Assembly: GCF_030548465.1 (NCBI RefSeq)
Contig: NZ_JAUOSF010000002.1
Span: 1-64,000 of the forward strand
DNA from: Tamlana sp. 2_MG-2023
GTDB lineage: Bacteria; Bacteroidota; Bacteroidia; Flavobacteriales; Flavobacteriaceae
Direction: 5' to 3'
Length of the DNA stretch: 64,000 nucleotides
Of this stretch, positions 42,701-49,626 are shown piece by piece. Each line of letters opens with the position of its first letter. The stretch's first letter is position 1. The translations under genes were made by a program, and so were the position numbers. The notes under the pieces are model-generated. The model searched no databases, was not told the DNA's origin, and was given only the letters and a program-made list of their open reading frames with translations.

Positions 42701-42910
42701 GGACGATGGATTTTCAACTTACTTTCCATTGTGGCCTTTGCAAGTATTATCATGACTTATTTTGGAGTGAATTTCTATTTAGCAGGACTGCACAGTTATG
42801 CTAGTGGTGATCAAATTGTAAGTGTGAAGTTTATCGCTATCGCTTGTGTTTTAGTGGCTATACTAGGGTTTTTCTCTTACCGCGGTTATGCGAAATACTA
42901 TAAAAAGTAA
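39707..42910 (+). CDS. ccsA: Cytochrome c biogenesis CcsB-CcsA fusion (ResB/ResC)
   Basis: This is a 1067-aa inner-membrane heme exporter and cytochrome c synthase, with both subunits of system II in one chain. The N-terminal half (about 1-470) is ResB/CcsB: three to four helices with TKLTAVLFIVFAATMAVGTFLD and a large periplasmic loop. The centre includes a His-rich segment (HGHGEHSADDGHNH, near 495-510) and a second periplasmic domain. The C-terminal third is CcsA with the WGxxWxWD heme motif as WGRYWGWDPKETW and a conserved RWYISGHAPWSDAYESM. The fused form is usual in Bacteroidetes and epsilonproteobacteria. It stands alone, with 190 bases of upstream region. Confidence 0.93.
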   Translation: MQKKLANIFFSTKLTAVLFIVFAATMAVGTFLDAGQETSPTPYTRNLIYNAWWFEAIMVFFIINFIGNVFRYRLYKKEKWATFILHVSFIFILLGAFITRYASFEGMMAIREGATENTFLSAKTYVTAYIDGDYEVDGVPQRLATEREVDFSGRMENHFEIDTKYNQQPVKIELENFIVGAEEDIIPSENGEEYLKIVEAGSNGPHNHFLKVGEVQSVHGILLALNKPTDGAINITYKNDELTINSPFEGEYMTMATMAQGKLVKDSLQPLILRSRYVIGNMQMVFPKPVVKGEFDLVEGSALLKNSATDGVKLRVTSNGESKTVGVLGNKGSSGTFKQINVGGLDIALKYGSKVLELPFSIKLNDFEAERYPGTERGYSAYSSEVTVIDETQDDYDYKIYMNNILDHGGYRFFQSSFDPDEKGTILSVNHDYWGTLITYIGYFMLYFGMLAILFSKHSRFGDLRRQLEKVKAKKAKLLTVLVLCFGLTAVAQDHGHGEHSADDGHNHSKPTKEQIDSILHKNITPKEHASKFGNLVIQDLSGRMMPVNTYASEMLRKLSKSDTYEDFDANQVFLSIQESPMLWYNVPIIYLKPQKGDSIRHLIGAPKEAKYVALADFFSERGEYRLAPFLDEAYKAQVPNGFQKEFKETDQRVSLLYNAIEGMSLKIFPIPDDANNKWISNYDYTQDITVINDELYNNFVKNGFRTYLMTLNQAKKTGDYKEAEKLLTAFKKTQHRYGGEVMLSDDKIKTEVLYNKYDIFKKLFSWYLYAGTFMFILLIVQIFNEKRKGVNLGVNIFKYIIFALFLLHTAGLIVRWYISGHAPWSDAYESMIYVAWATMLFGIIFGRKSDLTIASTAFVTSMILMIAHWNWMDPAIANLQPVLNSYWLMIHVAVIVASYGPFTLGMILGIVSLFLMIFTNKSNKVKMDLNIKELTVITEMALTVGLVMLTIGNFLGGMWANESWGRYWGWDPKETWALISIMIYAFVIHMRLVPGLRGRWIFNLLSIVAFASIIMTYFGVNFYLAGLHSYASGDQIVSVKFIAIACVLVAILGFFSYRGYAKYYKK

Positions 42911-42983
42911 TTTTATGAAAATTTAGTGTAAAGTTTGAAGCTTTTTCCGACCTATATAGGAATCTAACCTTATACTAAATTAT

Positions 42984-43394
42984 ATGAAAACCTATTTTTT
43001 ACTTTTTTTAAGCGTCATTTGTTTTACAGCTTGTTCATCTGATAATGATGATAGCCCTATGGATACCACTGATGATGATGTTATGGAAAGCACTTATAGT
43101 GGCACGTTTGTTTCAGTAGCCCATCCAACTGAGGGTACAGCATTCGTAAATGAAGATAAAACTACATTAAAACTCAGTAATTTTAAATCGGATGATGGTC
43201 CTTTATTAGAACTGTATTTAACAACCGACGAGACAGCTAAAGAGTTTATTACTTTAGGAGGGTTGAAGGGGTTAGATGGTAATTATGAATATACTTTGCC
43301 TGAAAACGTAGACCTTTCTATTTATAAATATGTGATGGTTTGGTGTGTAGATTTTGACGTTAATTTTGGTCACGCTATATTAAAAATGGATTAG
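42984..43394 (+). CDS. DM13 domain lipoprotein
   Basis: This is a 136-aa lipoprotein: signal with lipobox FTAC (Cys17), then CSSDNDDSP, an acidic spacer, and a DM13 domain (about 38-136): YSGTFVSVAHPTEGTAFV, LKLSNFKSDDGPLLELYLTTD, LKGLDGNYEYTLPENVDLSIYKYVMVWCVDFDVNFGHAIL, with the conserved Cys in VWC. DM13 is a predicted electron-transfer or cytochrome-related domain. It follows ccsA by 73 bases on the same strand, which fits a link to redox biology in the envelope. Its stop overlaps the convergent DUF3307 gene by four bases. Confidence 0.88.
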   Translation: MKTYFLLFLSVICFTACSSDNDDSPMDTTDDDVMESTYSGTFVSVAHPTEGTAFVNEDKTTLKLSNFKSDDGPLLELYLTTDETAKEFITLGGLKGLDGNYEYTLPENVDLSIYKYVMVWCVDFDVNFGHAILKMD

Positions 43395-44107
43395 ATCGTA
43401 TCTAATATATAATTATAACCCAAAGCAAAAAAAATAGCAAGGCCGAAGCTTAACAGCGTACCAATTAAAACGTATTCTGTTAATTTTCGGTCTTTTGCTT
43501 TTGATAAATCTCCAAAACGAAATACCGATTTTGCGGCAATTAAAAAGCCTACACCTTCCCAATGGTTCGTGATGATGAACATAAATACAAATAAACGTTC
43601 TAGAATGCCTATGTAAGCCCCCGCATCTTTAAGTGACGATTCATTGTCGAAATCTCGTAAATCCCACTTCGATATGATGGTTTTCATAATTACCGAAGCC
43701 ACTTGAGTTATGCAGATGAAACTGGTTATAAATAAGAGTGTTTTTGTTTCAAATAGAAAGTTTAAACTTAGGTTGTAAGGTTCGTAAATACATACCACAA
43801 GGGCTATGATTATAAAGTGAGCCAATTGATCCAGTGCGAATAAAAGTCGGTTGTTAACCTGTTTTTTTAGACTAAGTTTTAAAAGGTCAATGATATAATG
43901 AGAAGCAACAATAATCAAAATGCCTGCCCAGTAGTTAAAGTTGAATTGCAGAACAGCAATTAGTGCTAAAAAATGCACTAAAACATGCCAATACAGGAAT
44001 TTCGATTTGTGTTTGTGTTTTTCTTTATGTTTTACCCATTTGGTTGGTTGACATAAAAAATCGCCAATTAGGTGTGCTAAAATCAATTTGAGGGCTAGAA
44101 TTAGCAT
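43391..44107 (-). CDS. DUF3307 membrane protein
   Basis: This is a 238-aa membrane protein with about six to seven hydrophobic segments. The opening LALKLILAHLIGDFLCQPTKWVKHKEKHKHKSKFLYWHVLVHFLALI has the conserved HLIGDFxxQ and HxxxH patterns of DUF3307, and DQLAHFIIIALVVC follows near residue 92. No function is established. The first bases overlap the end of the SatD gene (7 bases), so the two are translationally coupled; the SatD-DUF3307 pair recurs in Bacteroidetes. Confidence 0.88.
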   Translation of the reverse strand: MLILALKLILAHLIGDFLCQPTKWVKHKEKHKHKSKFLYWHVLVHFLALIAVLQFNFNYWAGILIIVASHYIIDLLKLSLKKQVNNRLLFALDQLAHFIIIALVVCIYEPYNLSLNFLFETKTLLFITSFICITQVASVIMKTIISKWDLRDFDNESSLKDAGAYIGILERLFVFMFIITNHWEGVGFLIAAKSVFRFGDLSKAKDRKLTEYVLIGTLLSFGLAIFFALGYNYILDTI

Positions 44108-44703
44108 AAGGTTTGTATTTGAGTTTTATAGTAGTTTAGTAATTTAGAAAGTTCGTCCAGACCAGCACGTTTTAAGCCTTGGCTAATGTTTCCTTGTGTT
44201 TTTCCTAATGTTTCGGCCAGTTCACTCTGTGTAAATTCAGGATGTTCTAAAGTGGTTTTTATTAATGAAGCTGAAGTGCTAGACCAATGGTTTATGGTAA
44301 GTTGTGCTAATTCTAGCATGATATTTATCTGAATGTCAAAATTTGCGAAAGGTGATTTTATGGCTAAAGTCGTTTTTTTTAAATCTTCAAAACATTCACC
44401 TGAATTCACAAAAGCTTCTCCGTTAGATTCTGTAATTTTTTCTGAAACAAAAGATTTTTCACCAATGCCAATCGCGAGTCTAACATCAATATTTTTAAAT
44501 TGTTTTATCGTCGCTTTTATGAGTATACAAGCTTGTAGAGCGTCTTGTGGCGTAACTTCTAACTGAAAGCTGTCACCTCGATAAATTTCCCAGGTAGCAG
44601 GTGTGTTACCAAAATGATTTAGAATAGATTTAAGAGATTCTAACCAGTTTTTTGGTGAACTTTCTTTGGAGTTAATGATATCGCCTGTAATGATGCTTGT
44701 CAT
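44101..44703 (-). CDS. SatD family protein with C-terminal helix-turn-helix
   Basis: This is a 200-aa protein. The N-terminal part (1-135) follows the SatD pattern MTSIITGDIINSKES (a TGDIINS loop), EIYRGDSFQLEV near residue 40 and VRLAIGIGEK near 75. The C-terminus (about 140-190) is a helix-turn-helix: TSASLIKTTLEHPEFTQSELAETLGKTQGNISQGLKRAG. A DNA-binding regulator is likely, and the many CTAATA sites just upstream could be its operators, but that link is inferred. It is coupled with DUF3307 downstream. SatD was named from acid-stress genes in Streptococcus; its activity is not known. Confidence 0.85.
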   Translation of the reverse strand: MTSIITGDIINSKESSPKNWLESLKSILNHFGNTPATWEIYRGDSFQLEVTPQDALQACILIKATIKQFKNIDVRLAIGIGEKSFVSEKITESNGEAFVNSGECFEDLKKTTLAIKSPFANFDIQINIMLELAQLTINHWSSTSASLIKTTLEHPEFTQSELAETLGKTQGNISQGLKRAGLDELSKLLNYYKTQIQTLC

Positions 44704-44714
44704 ATATTTGAAAA

Positions 44715-44882
44715 CTAATAGATTATCAAATGTATTCTTTTTTATTTGAAAGAAAAAATTATTAGTTAATTAACTAATAAAAACAATTATTAGTTTTTAA
44801 GCTAATATTGTTAAATATAATCATTAAAGCTAATATTTTAATGTCTCGAATTTCTCGTCCTGTTTGTATTTAGCCACTAATA
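44715..44882. promoter_or_regulatory. Cluster of CTAATA/TATTAG sites between satD-like gene and mscL
   Basis: CTAATA or its complement occurs at 44715-44720, 44760-44765, 44774-44779, 44788-44793, 44802-44807, 44830-44835 and 44877-44882. The 44759-44780 segment is a perfect 22-bp palindrome with the core TTAGTTAATTAACTAA, and 44788-44807 is a second inverted pair. The sites cover the divergent promoter region and look like operators. Confidence 0.6.
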
Positions 44883-44930
44883 TCTTTACCTTTAAAATAA
44901 AAATGTTATTAATTAGTAAAAAAAGAACGT

Positions 44931-45374
44931 ATGAAGTTAATTAAAGAATTTAAAGAGTTTGCTGTAAAAGGGAACATGATTGACATGGCTATCGGTATTA
45001 TTATCGGTACTTCTTTTAATAAAGTGATAGATGTTTTAGTAAAACAAGTATTTTTGCCGCCACTATCAGTATTAACTGAAGGCGTAAATTTTGAAGATAA
45101 AAAAATCATCCTTGAAGATGCTGTTTTAGATGCTTCGGGAGCTGTGACAAAAGCTGAAATAGCCATTGGTTATGGTGCCTTTTGTGAAGTTGTAATTGAT
45201 TTTTTAATCGTAGGGTTTACTGTATTTCTTGTTGTAAAGGTTATGAATAGACTAAGAAGAAAAGCACACGACTCTAAAGATAAAACAGTTGTTACGCCTA
45301 AAGATATTGAGCTTTTAACCAAGATAACAACACTCATAGAGGAACAAAACAGCTTATTAAAAACTAAAGAGTAA
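44931..45374 (+). CDS. mscL: Large-conductance mechanosensitive channel
   Basis: This is a 147-aa channel subunit with the full MscL layout: EFKEFAVKGNMIDMAIGIIIGTSFNKVIDVLVKQVFLPPL (TM1 and gate, residues 5-44), a periplasmic loop, YGAFCEVVIDFLIVGFTVFLVVKVMN (TM2) and a charged C-terminal helix with LLTKITTLIEEQNSLL. It opens under strong membrane tension to release solutes on hypo-osmotic shock. It is divergent from the SatD-DUF3307 pair and shares its CTAATA-rich control region. Confidence 0.96.
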   Translation: MKLIKEFKEFAVKGNMIDMAIGIIIGTSFNKVIDVLVKQVFLPPLSVLTEGVNFEDKKIILEDAVLDASGAVTKAEIAIGYGAFCEVVIDFLIVGFTVFLVVKVMNRLRRKAHDSKDKTVVTPKDIELLTKITTLIEEQNSLLKTKE

Positions 45375-45434
45375 TACCGTTTAATACCAGTAATTTCGGT
45401 TGGTAAATGGTTTAGAATCCTTTCTAAAAGAATT

Positions 45435-45599
45435 ATGGCAAAAACAGGACGTGAAAAAAACACAAAAAATAAAGCAAAACACTCCAGATTAATGGAGAAA
45501 AAGCAGAATAAGAAAAAGGAAGAAGAAGCAAACAGAAAAGCGCGCCTAAAAGCGATTATTCAAAAAGCCAATGCTGAAAAAGAAAATGGTCAAGCTTAA
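45435..45599 (+). CDS. Small lysine-rich basic protein
   Basis: This short gene starts at ATG 45435 and encodes 54 residues. About 40% are Lys or Arg, with patches RLMEKKQNKKKEEEANRKAR. The end overlaps the convergent HAD phosphatase stop by three to four bases. The composition fits a ribosome- or nucleic-acid-associated peptide, and similar short proteins occur in related flavobacteria, as far as I recall. No function is known. Confidence 0.6.
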   Translation: MAKTGREKNTKNKAKHSRLMEKKQNKKKEEEANRKARLKAIIQKANAEKENGQA

Positions 45600-46252
45600 A
45601 AGTGCTCGACCATTTTTTTATATGTAATATCTTTAAAATCTGAAACCACCAAATCGGCTAGAGTATAATCTTGGTTTTTTGAATGAAAACTATCGTAGCC
45701 CACACAAAAAAGATTGGCGCCTTTGGCAGCTTTTATCCCATTGGTAGAATCTTCAATAACAAAACATTCTTCGTTTTTAAAGCCTGTAGCATCTGCAGAT
45801 TTAATAAAAATTTCAGGATGTGGTTTCGACTCTTTTAAATCACCACCACTAAATTTAGCAGAGAAATACTGGTGTAATTCAAAGCGATCAAAAATTTGAT
45901 TGATACTTGTCATGGCTGCCGATGAGCCTAAAACAAGCGTTAAACCATTGCTGTGGTAATCTTTTATTAAATCTAACACACCATCAATAAGTCCCAAAGT
46001 TGAGTTGTGCTCAAAAAAATGTTTAAAATGTTTGCGCTTCAGCTGTACTAAAGTTTCAGGGGCTTCTTCTAATTTAAAATGATCGCAAAGTTTTTTGCAA
46101 ATGTTTATGGTAGATTGTCCTGTAAAAGACTGATAAAGTTCAGGAGAAACATCAATACCAACTTCATCAAACATATCGTGATAGGCTTGGTTATGCATGG
46201 GCTCACTATCAATAATAACCCCGTCCATATCAAAAATAACTGCTTTTAACAT
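45596..46252 (-). CDS. HAD family phosphatase (beta-phosphoglucomutase/phosphonatase-like)
   Basis: This is a 218-aa haloacid dehalogenase-superfamily enzyme with a subclass I helical cap (about 18-85). Motif I is FDMDGVIIDSEP (nucleophile Asp8, acid Asp10), motif II LVLGSSAA, motif III Lys in KESKPHPEIF and motif IV VIEDSTNGIKAAKGA. It dephosphorylates or isomerises a phosphosugar; the exact substrate is unclear. ATG 46252 directly precedes motif I. Confidence 0.9.
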   Translation of the reverse strand: MLKAVIFDMDGVIIDSEPMHNQAYHDMFDEVGIDVSPELYQSFTGQSTINICKKLCDHFKLEEAPETLVQLKRKHFKHFFEHNSTLGLIDGVLDLIKDYHSNGLTLVLGSSAAMTSINQIFDRFELHQYFSAKFSGGDLKESKPHPEIFIKSADATGFKNEECFVIEDSTNGIKAAKGANLFCVGYDSFHSKNQDYTLADLVVSDFKDITYKKMVEHF

Positions 46253-46473
46253 CTTAATTTTTTTTCAAATATACTAAGATTAAATAGCTTATTTAAACGC
46301 TCTTTTGGAAAATTAACGGACACACTTCCGCGAAAGCGAAACACTAATATTTATATTTTATCAGATAAATAAAATGCACAAAACCGGAAATAAGCCGTTT
46401 TAGAACCGAAATTATTTTGACCTTTGTAACTTACAAGAATTATACGAGTTAATTCTATCATTCAAATTGAAGC

Positions 46474-47355
46474 ATTATCAAAACAAATTCAAATTTTCAT
46501 AATAAGAATAAGCATAAATCAGGTTATGATTTAGACGCTTTAAGAGATGTGTTTCCGGAGTTGGAGGCTTATGTTTTCGAAAATAAATACGGAACACAAA
46601 CTATAGATTTTGCAAATCCGAAAGCGGTAAAAGCCTTAAATACGGCATTGTTATTTCAGCATTACAACATTAAATATTGGGAGTTCGCAGACACAAATTT
46701 ATGTCCGCCTATTCCTGGTCGTGTAGATTATATCCATCATATCGCGAGTTTACTAGCCAAATCTGATACAAAAGAACCCATTAAGGTTATAGATATAGGT
46801 ACAGGTGCGAGTTGTATTTATCCTATTTTGGGGCAAGCCGAATATGGTTGGCATTTTGTAGGTACCGATATTGATAAAAAATCGTTAGAATACGCTCAAA
46901 TAATCGTTGATAAAAATGATTTAGGAGCGGTTATTGAATTGAGGAAACAAGAAGCTGCTTCTTTAATTTTTAAAGGGGTGATTAATGAAAACGATCAATT
47001 TTCAGTTTCTATATGTAATCCGCCATTTTTTAAGTCGGAAGAGGAAGCCTTGGAAGCTACAGAAAGAAAACTAAAAGGGTTGAACAAAGCAGGAGGTAAG
47101 CCCGTTAGAAATTTCTCTGGTACACAAAATGAATTGTGGTACAAAGGCGGTGAGAAAGCTTTTCTTCATAATTATCTTTATGAAAGTTCACTGTTTAAAG
47201 AACAATGCAAATGGTTTACAACCTTAGTTTCTAAAAAAGATTTGGTAAAGGGTATGCGTGTTTCGTTGAAAAAGTTAGGTGCTACAGATGTTAAAATCAT
47301 TCCAATGGGACAAGGGAATAAGGTTTCTAGAATTTTAGCGTGGACGTTTGAGTAG
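46474..47355 (+). CDS. rlmF: 23S rRNA (adenine(1618)-N(6))-methyltransferase RlmF; non-standard start likely
   Basis: This is an SAM-dependent methyltransferase that modifies A1618 of 23S rRNA. Motifs: VIDIGTGASCIYPILG (SAM site) and SICNPPFFKS (NPPF catalytic), then GTQNELWYKGGEKAF, and the common PPIPGRVDYIHHIA near the front. The first standard start is GTG 46549 (268 aa), but the frame continues upstream without a stop to 46471, and the added residues HNKNKHKSGYDLDALRDVFPELEAYV carry the conserved RlmF N-terminus. The only start-like codon that includes them is ATT at 46474, giving 293 aa. I list the longer form and mark its start as tentative. Confidence 0.85.
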   Translation: MIKTNSNFHNKNKHKSGYDLDALRDVFPELEAYVFENKYGTQTIDFANPKAVKALNTALLFQHYNIKYWEFADTNLCPPIPGRVDYIHHIASLLAKSDTKEPIKVIDIGTGASCIYPILGQAEYGWHFVGTDIDKKSLEYAQIIVDKNDLGAVIELRKQEAASLIFKGVINENDQFSVSICNPPFFKSEEEALEATERKLKGLNKAGGKPVRNFSGTQNELWYKGGEKAFLHNYLYESSLFKEQCKWFTTLVSKKDLVKGMRVSLKKLGATDVKIIPMGQGNKVSRILAWTFE

Positions 47356-47462
47356 CTTTTTGCTTTGATTTATTTGAAAGGAATGCTTTAATTTTAAGAC
47401 TGTTTTTTTAGCAAGATCATTGAAATTAAAGATTATTAATTTGTGATTATAAATACAAATAC

Positions 47463-48179
47463 ATGAAATTAGATATTCTAGCCATTGGCGCGCATCCAGA
47501 TGATGTTGAATTAGGCTGTGGGGCAACCATTGCCAAAGAAGTTGCTCATGGTAAAAAAGTTGGTATTGTTGATTTAACAAGAGGTGAGCTAGGTACTAGA
47601 GGCACAGCTGAAACTAGAAAAGTTGAAGCCACAGACGCTGCAGATATATTAGGTGTTGCAGTAAGAGAAAATTTAGGATTTGCTGATGCTTTTTTTGTAA
47701 ACGATAAAGATCATCAATTGGAAATCATTAAAATGATTAGAAAATACAAGCCAGATATGGTGTTGTGTAATGCCATTGATGATCGCCACATTGATCATGG
47801 TAAAGCAAGTAAATTAGTTAGTGATGCTTGTTTTTTAAGCGGATTAACTAAAATAGAAACCACCTACGATGGGTTTTTACAAGAGCAATGGCGTCCAAAA
47901 TTTGTATACCACTATATACAATGGAAAAATATTGAACCAGACGTTGTAGTTGATGTTTCTGGGTTTATTGATAAAAAGATGGAAGCCGTGTTAGCGTATA
48001 AAACCCAATTCTTTAATCCGAGTATTAAAGGGCCTGAAACACCAATTTCTAGCGCGAACTTTACTGATAGCGTCATTTATAGAGCTAGAGACCTTGGTAG
48101 GTTAGTAGGCGTAGAGCATGCCGAAGGTTTTACAGTCGAGCGTTACCCTGCAATTGATAGTTTGTTCGATTTAAAGTAG
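47463..48179 (+). CDS. bshB1: Bacillithiol biosynthesis deacetylase BshB1
   Basis: This is a 238-aa LmbE/PIG-L enzyme that deacetylates N-acetylglucosaminyl-malate in bacillithiol synthesis. The zinc motif AHPDDVELGCG is at residues 10-20, and DLTRGELGTRGTAETRKVEA and DDRHIDHGKASKLVSDACFLSGL follow; the late STNFTDSVIYRARDLGRLVGVEHAEGF region is diagnostic of BshB1. Bacteroidetes that make bacillithiol carry bshA, bshB and bshC apart, so absence of neighbours is normal. It follows rlmF by 107 bases and lies upstream of the tRNA-His promoter. Confidence 0.93.
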   Translation: MKLDILAIGAHPDDVELGCGATIAKEVAHGKKVGIVDLTRGELGTRGTAETRKVEATDAADILGVAVRENLGFADAFFVNDKDHQLEIIKMIRKYKPDMVLCNAIDDRHIDHGKASKLVSDACFLSGLTKIETTYDGFLQEQWRPKFVYHYIQWKNIEPDVVVDVSGFIDKKMEAVLAYKTQFFNPSIKGPETPISSANFTDSVIYRARDLGRLVGVEHAEGFTVERYPAIDSLFDLK

Positions 48180-48234
48180 TTAGCTTTTTGGATAAAATTT
48201 TTTTTAAATTTTGTGTAAAATTTTTAAAAAAGTC

Positions 48235-48266
48235 TTTGCTGATAACGCTTAAAACGTTTACATTTG
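48235..48266 (+). promoter_or_regulatory. Promoter of tRNA-His
   Basis: TTTG (48235-48238), exactly 20 bases, then TACATTTG (48259-48266), a full consensus match. The tRNA begins 27 bases past the -7 box. Confidence 0.75.
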
Positions 48267-48293
48267 CACACGCATTACAAAATGCAGTTACAC

Positions 48294-48368
48294 GGTGGTT
48301 GTAGCTCAGTTGGTTAGAGCATTGGTTTGTGGTACCAAGGGTCGCCGGTTCGAATCCGGTCTTCCACC
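48294..48368 (+). tRNA. tRNA-His (anticodon GUG)
   Basis: A 75-nt cloverleaf including the extra G-1: D arm GCTCAGTTGGTTAGAGC, anticodon loop TTGTGGT, T arm GCCGGTTCGAATCCGGT, discriminator C as required for His. The acceptor stem shows two T-T oppositions at positions 5-68 and 6-67. CCA is not encoded. Confidence 0.93.
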
Positions 48369-48375
48369 CAAAAGT

Positions 48376-48408
48376 AAAAGCCTTTCAATTTTTTGAAAGG
48401 CTTTTTTT
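48376..48408 (+). terminator. Intrinsic terminator of tRNA-His
   Basis: AAAAGCCTTTCAA with its complement forms a 13-bp stem around a short T loop, followed by seven T, eight bases past the tRNA. Confidence 0.88.
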
Positions 48409-48496
48409 GTGCTTGGATTTTACTTTAAAAAATATCCGTTTTTGAGATATTTATAAAGATCTGGTTCAAAAAATGTTATAAATCTATTTTAAATCT

Positions 48497-48504
48497 TAAC
48501 TTTG
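48497..48504 (+). promoter_or_regulatory. Promoter -7 box of the MerR-type regulator
   Basis: TAACTTTG matches TAnnTTTG and ends 21 bases before the TTG start at 48526. No good -33 box is seen at 19-20 bases, and no palindrome lies in the spacer. Confidence 0.45.
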
Positions 48505-48525
48505 TTTATTAAAAATGATATTTAG

Positions 48526-49419
48526 TTGAACAATATTAAAAAAGATTTTACGATTAAAGATCTTGAGAATCTCTCAGGAATAAAAGCACATACCATTCGT
48601 ATTTGGGAGAAAAGGTATAACCTATTATCACCCCAAAGAACAGACACCAACATTAGGCATTATTCTTCAGAAAGCTTACAGAAATTATTAAATGTCGCTT
48701 TACTTAATAAGAACAATTATAAGATCTCTAAAATAGCTGAGATGTCTGATGAAACCATAAAGGTGAAGTCTAGGGAGCTTGCTATTAAGACAGCTACCAG
48801 TGATGAAGCTATAAACGCTTTTAAGTTATCTATGTTTGAGTTTGATAAAGTGTTGTTTAACAGTACTTATAATAAATTACTTCATAAGAAAACCTTCCGT
48901 GAAATCTTCAAAGATGTGTTTGTGCCTTTTCTAGATCATATTGGTTTATTATGGCAAACTGAAACACTAATCCCTGCACACGAGCATTTTATATCTAATT
49001 TAATCTCTCAAAAAATTCAGATTAATATTGATATTTTAGAATCTACGGTATTAAATTCTAATTCGATTTATGTGTTGTTTTTACCCGATAATGAAATCCA
49101 TGAACTGGGATTAATGTTCTTAAATTATGAATTAACTTTAAGAGGGCATCGTACCATTTATCTCGGACAAAGTTTACCATTAAATAATTTAGATTACTTT
49201 TTTGAGTGTGAAGACGCCATTAGTTTCGTGACTTCTTTAACTGTTCAGCCATATGATGATAAGGTGGTAGATTATTTTAGAACATTAGAGTCGGCATTAA
49301 AAGATACTAAGCATAATTTAATAGCCTTTGGTAAAAAAACTAGCCTTGTAAATGATCTACAATTTGAAGGCAATATCGCTATATATCCATCACTTCTTGA
49401 GCTGTTAAAAACACTATAA
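48526..49419 (+). CDS. MerR-family regulator with cobalamin-binding photoreceptor-like domains (CarH/LitR type)
   Basis: This is a 297-aa protein. Residues 8-75 are a MerR winged helix (FTIKDLENLSGIKAHTIRIWEKRY, then TNIRHYSSESLQKLL). Residues about 90-170 match the helical cap of B12-binding photoreceptors, with Trp143 and Glu153-His154 in the exact Wx9EH spacing. Residues 180-297 resemble the B12 Rossmann domain, with E190-I-H192-E-L-G195 fitting ExHxxG, where the His ligates cobalt. TSLTV and AFGKK fit the later SxL and G-rich loops. CarH/LitR proteins use adenosylcobalamin to sense light and repress carotenoid genes in the dark. A stop just upstream leaves TTG 48526 as the start. It heads the crt region. 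Confidence 0.88.
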   Translation: MNNIKKDFTIKDLENLSGIKAHTIRIWEKRYNLLSPQRTDTNIRHYSSESLQKLLNVALLNKNNYKISKIAEMSDETIKVKSRELAIKTATSDEAINAFKLSMFEFDKVLFNSTYNKLLHKKTFREIFKDVFVPFLDHIGLLWQTETLIPAHEHFISNLISQKIQINIDILESTVLNSNSIYVLFLPDNEIHELGLMFLNYELTLRGHRTIYLGQSLPLNNLDYFFECEDAISFVTSLTVQPYDDKVVDYFRTLESALKDTKHNLIAFGKKTSLVNDLQFEGNIAIYPSLLELLKTL

Positions 49420-49453
49420 TTTATTTTTTAAAATAATTTTGTTTAACTTTTTG

Positions 49454-49484
49454 TTGTTTTGTTTAGACAAAATATATACCTTTG
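49454..49484 (+). promoter_or_regulatory. Promoter of the fasciclin-crt-phr operon with palindrome in the spacer
   Basis: TTG (49454-49456), 20 bases and TACCTTTG (49477-49484) match the Bacteroidetes promoter. The 16-bp inverted repeat TTTTGTTTAGACAAAA (49457-49472) fills most of the spacer. MerR-family proteins typically bind inverted repeats in the spacer of their target promoters, so this is the best operator candidate for the adjacent regulator. Confidence 0.65.
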
Positions 49485-49529
49485 AATATGTTTTGTTGGT
49501 CAAGACATATTTTTTTGTCCAATCTAAAA

Positions 49530-49561
49530 TTGTTTAATCTTTTTTATATTTAATTAAACAA
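49530..49561 (+). promoter_or_regulatory. Inverted repeat TTGTTTAAT / ATTAAACAA in the operon leader
   Basis: Perfect 9-bp arms (49530-49538 and 49553-49561) enclose a 14-base A/T loop, 65 bases before the fasciclin gene start and downstream of the promoter. It could be a second binding site (sharing TTGTTTA with the spacer palindrome) or an mRNA hairpin. Confidence 0.4.
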
Positions 49562-49626
49562 AAGTCTAGGTTACCCAAAATAGACTATAAAAAATAGAGT
49601 AGGTTTTAATTAAAAAATAAAATACC

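Noticed and set aside
47335-47580. Minus-strand frame between rlmF and bshB1
   Set aside because: Overlaps the strongly supported BshB1 N-terminus; no motif.
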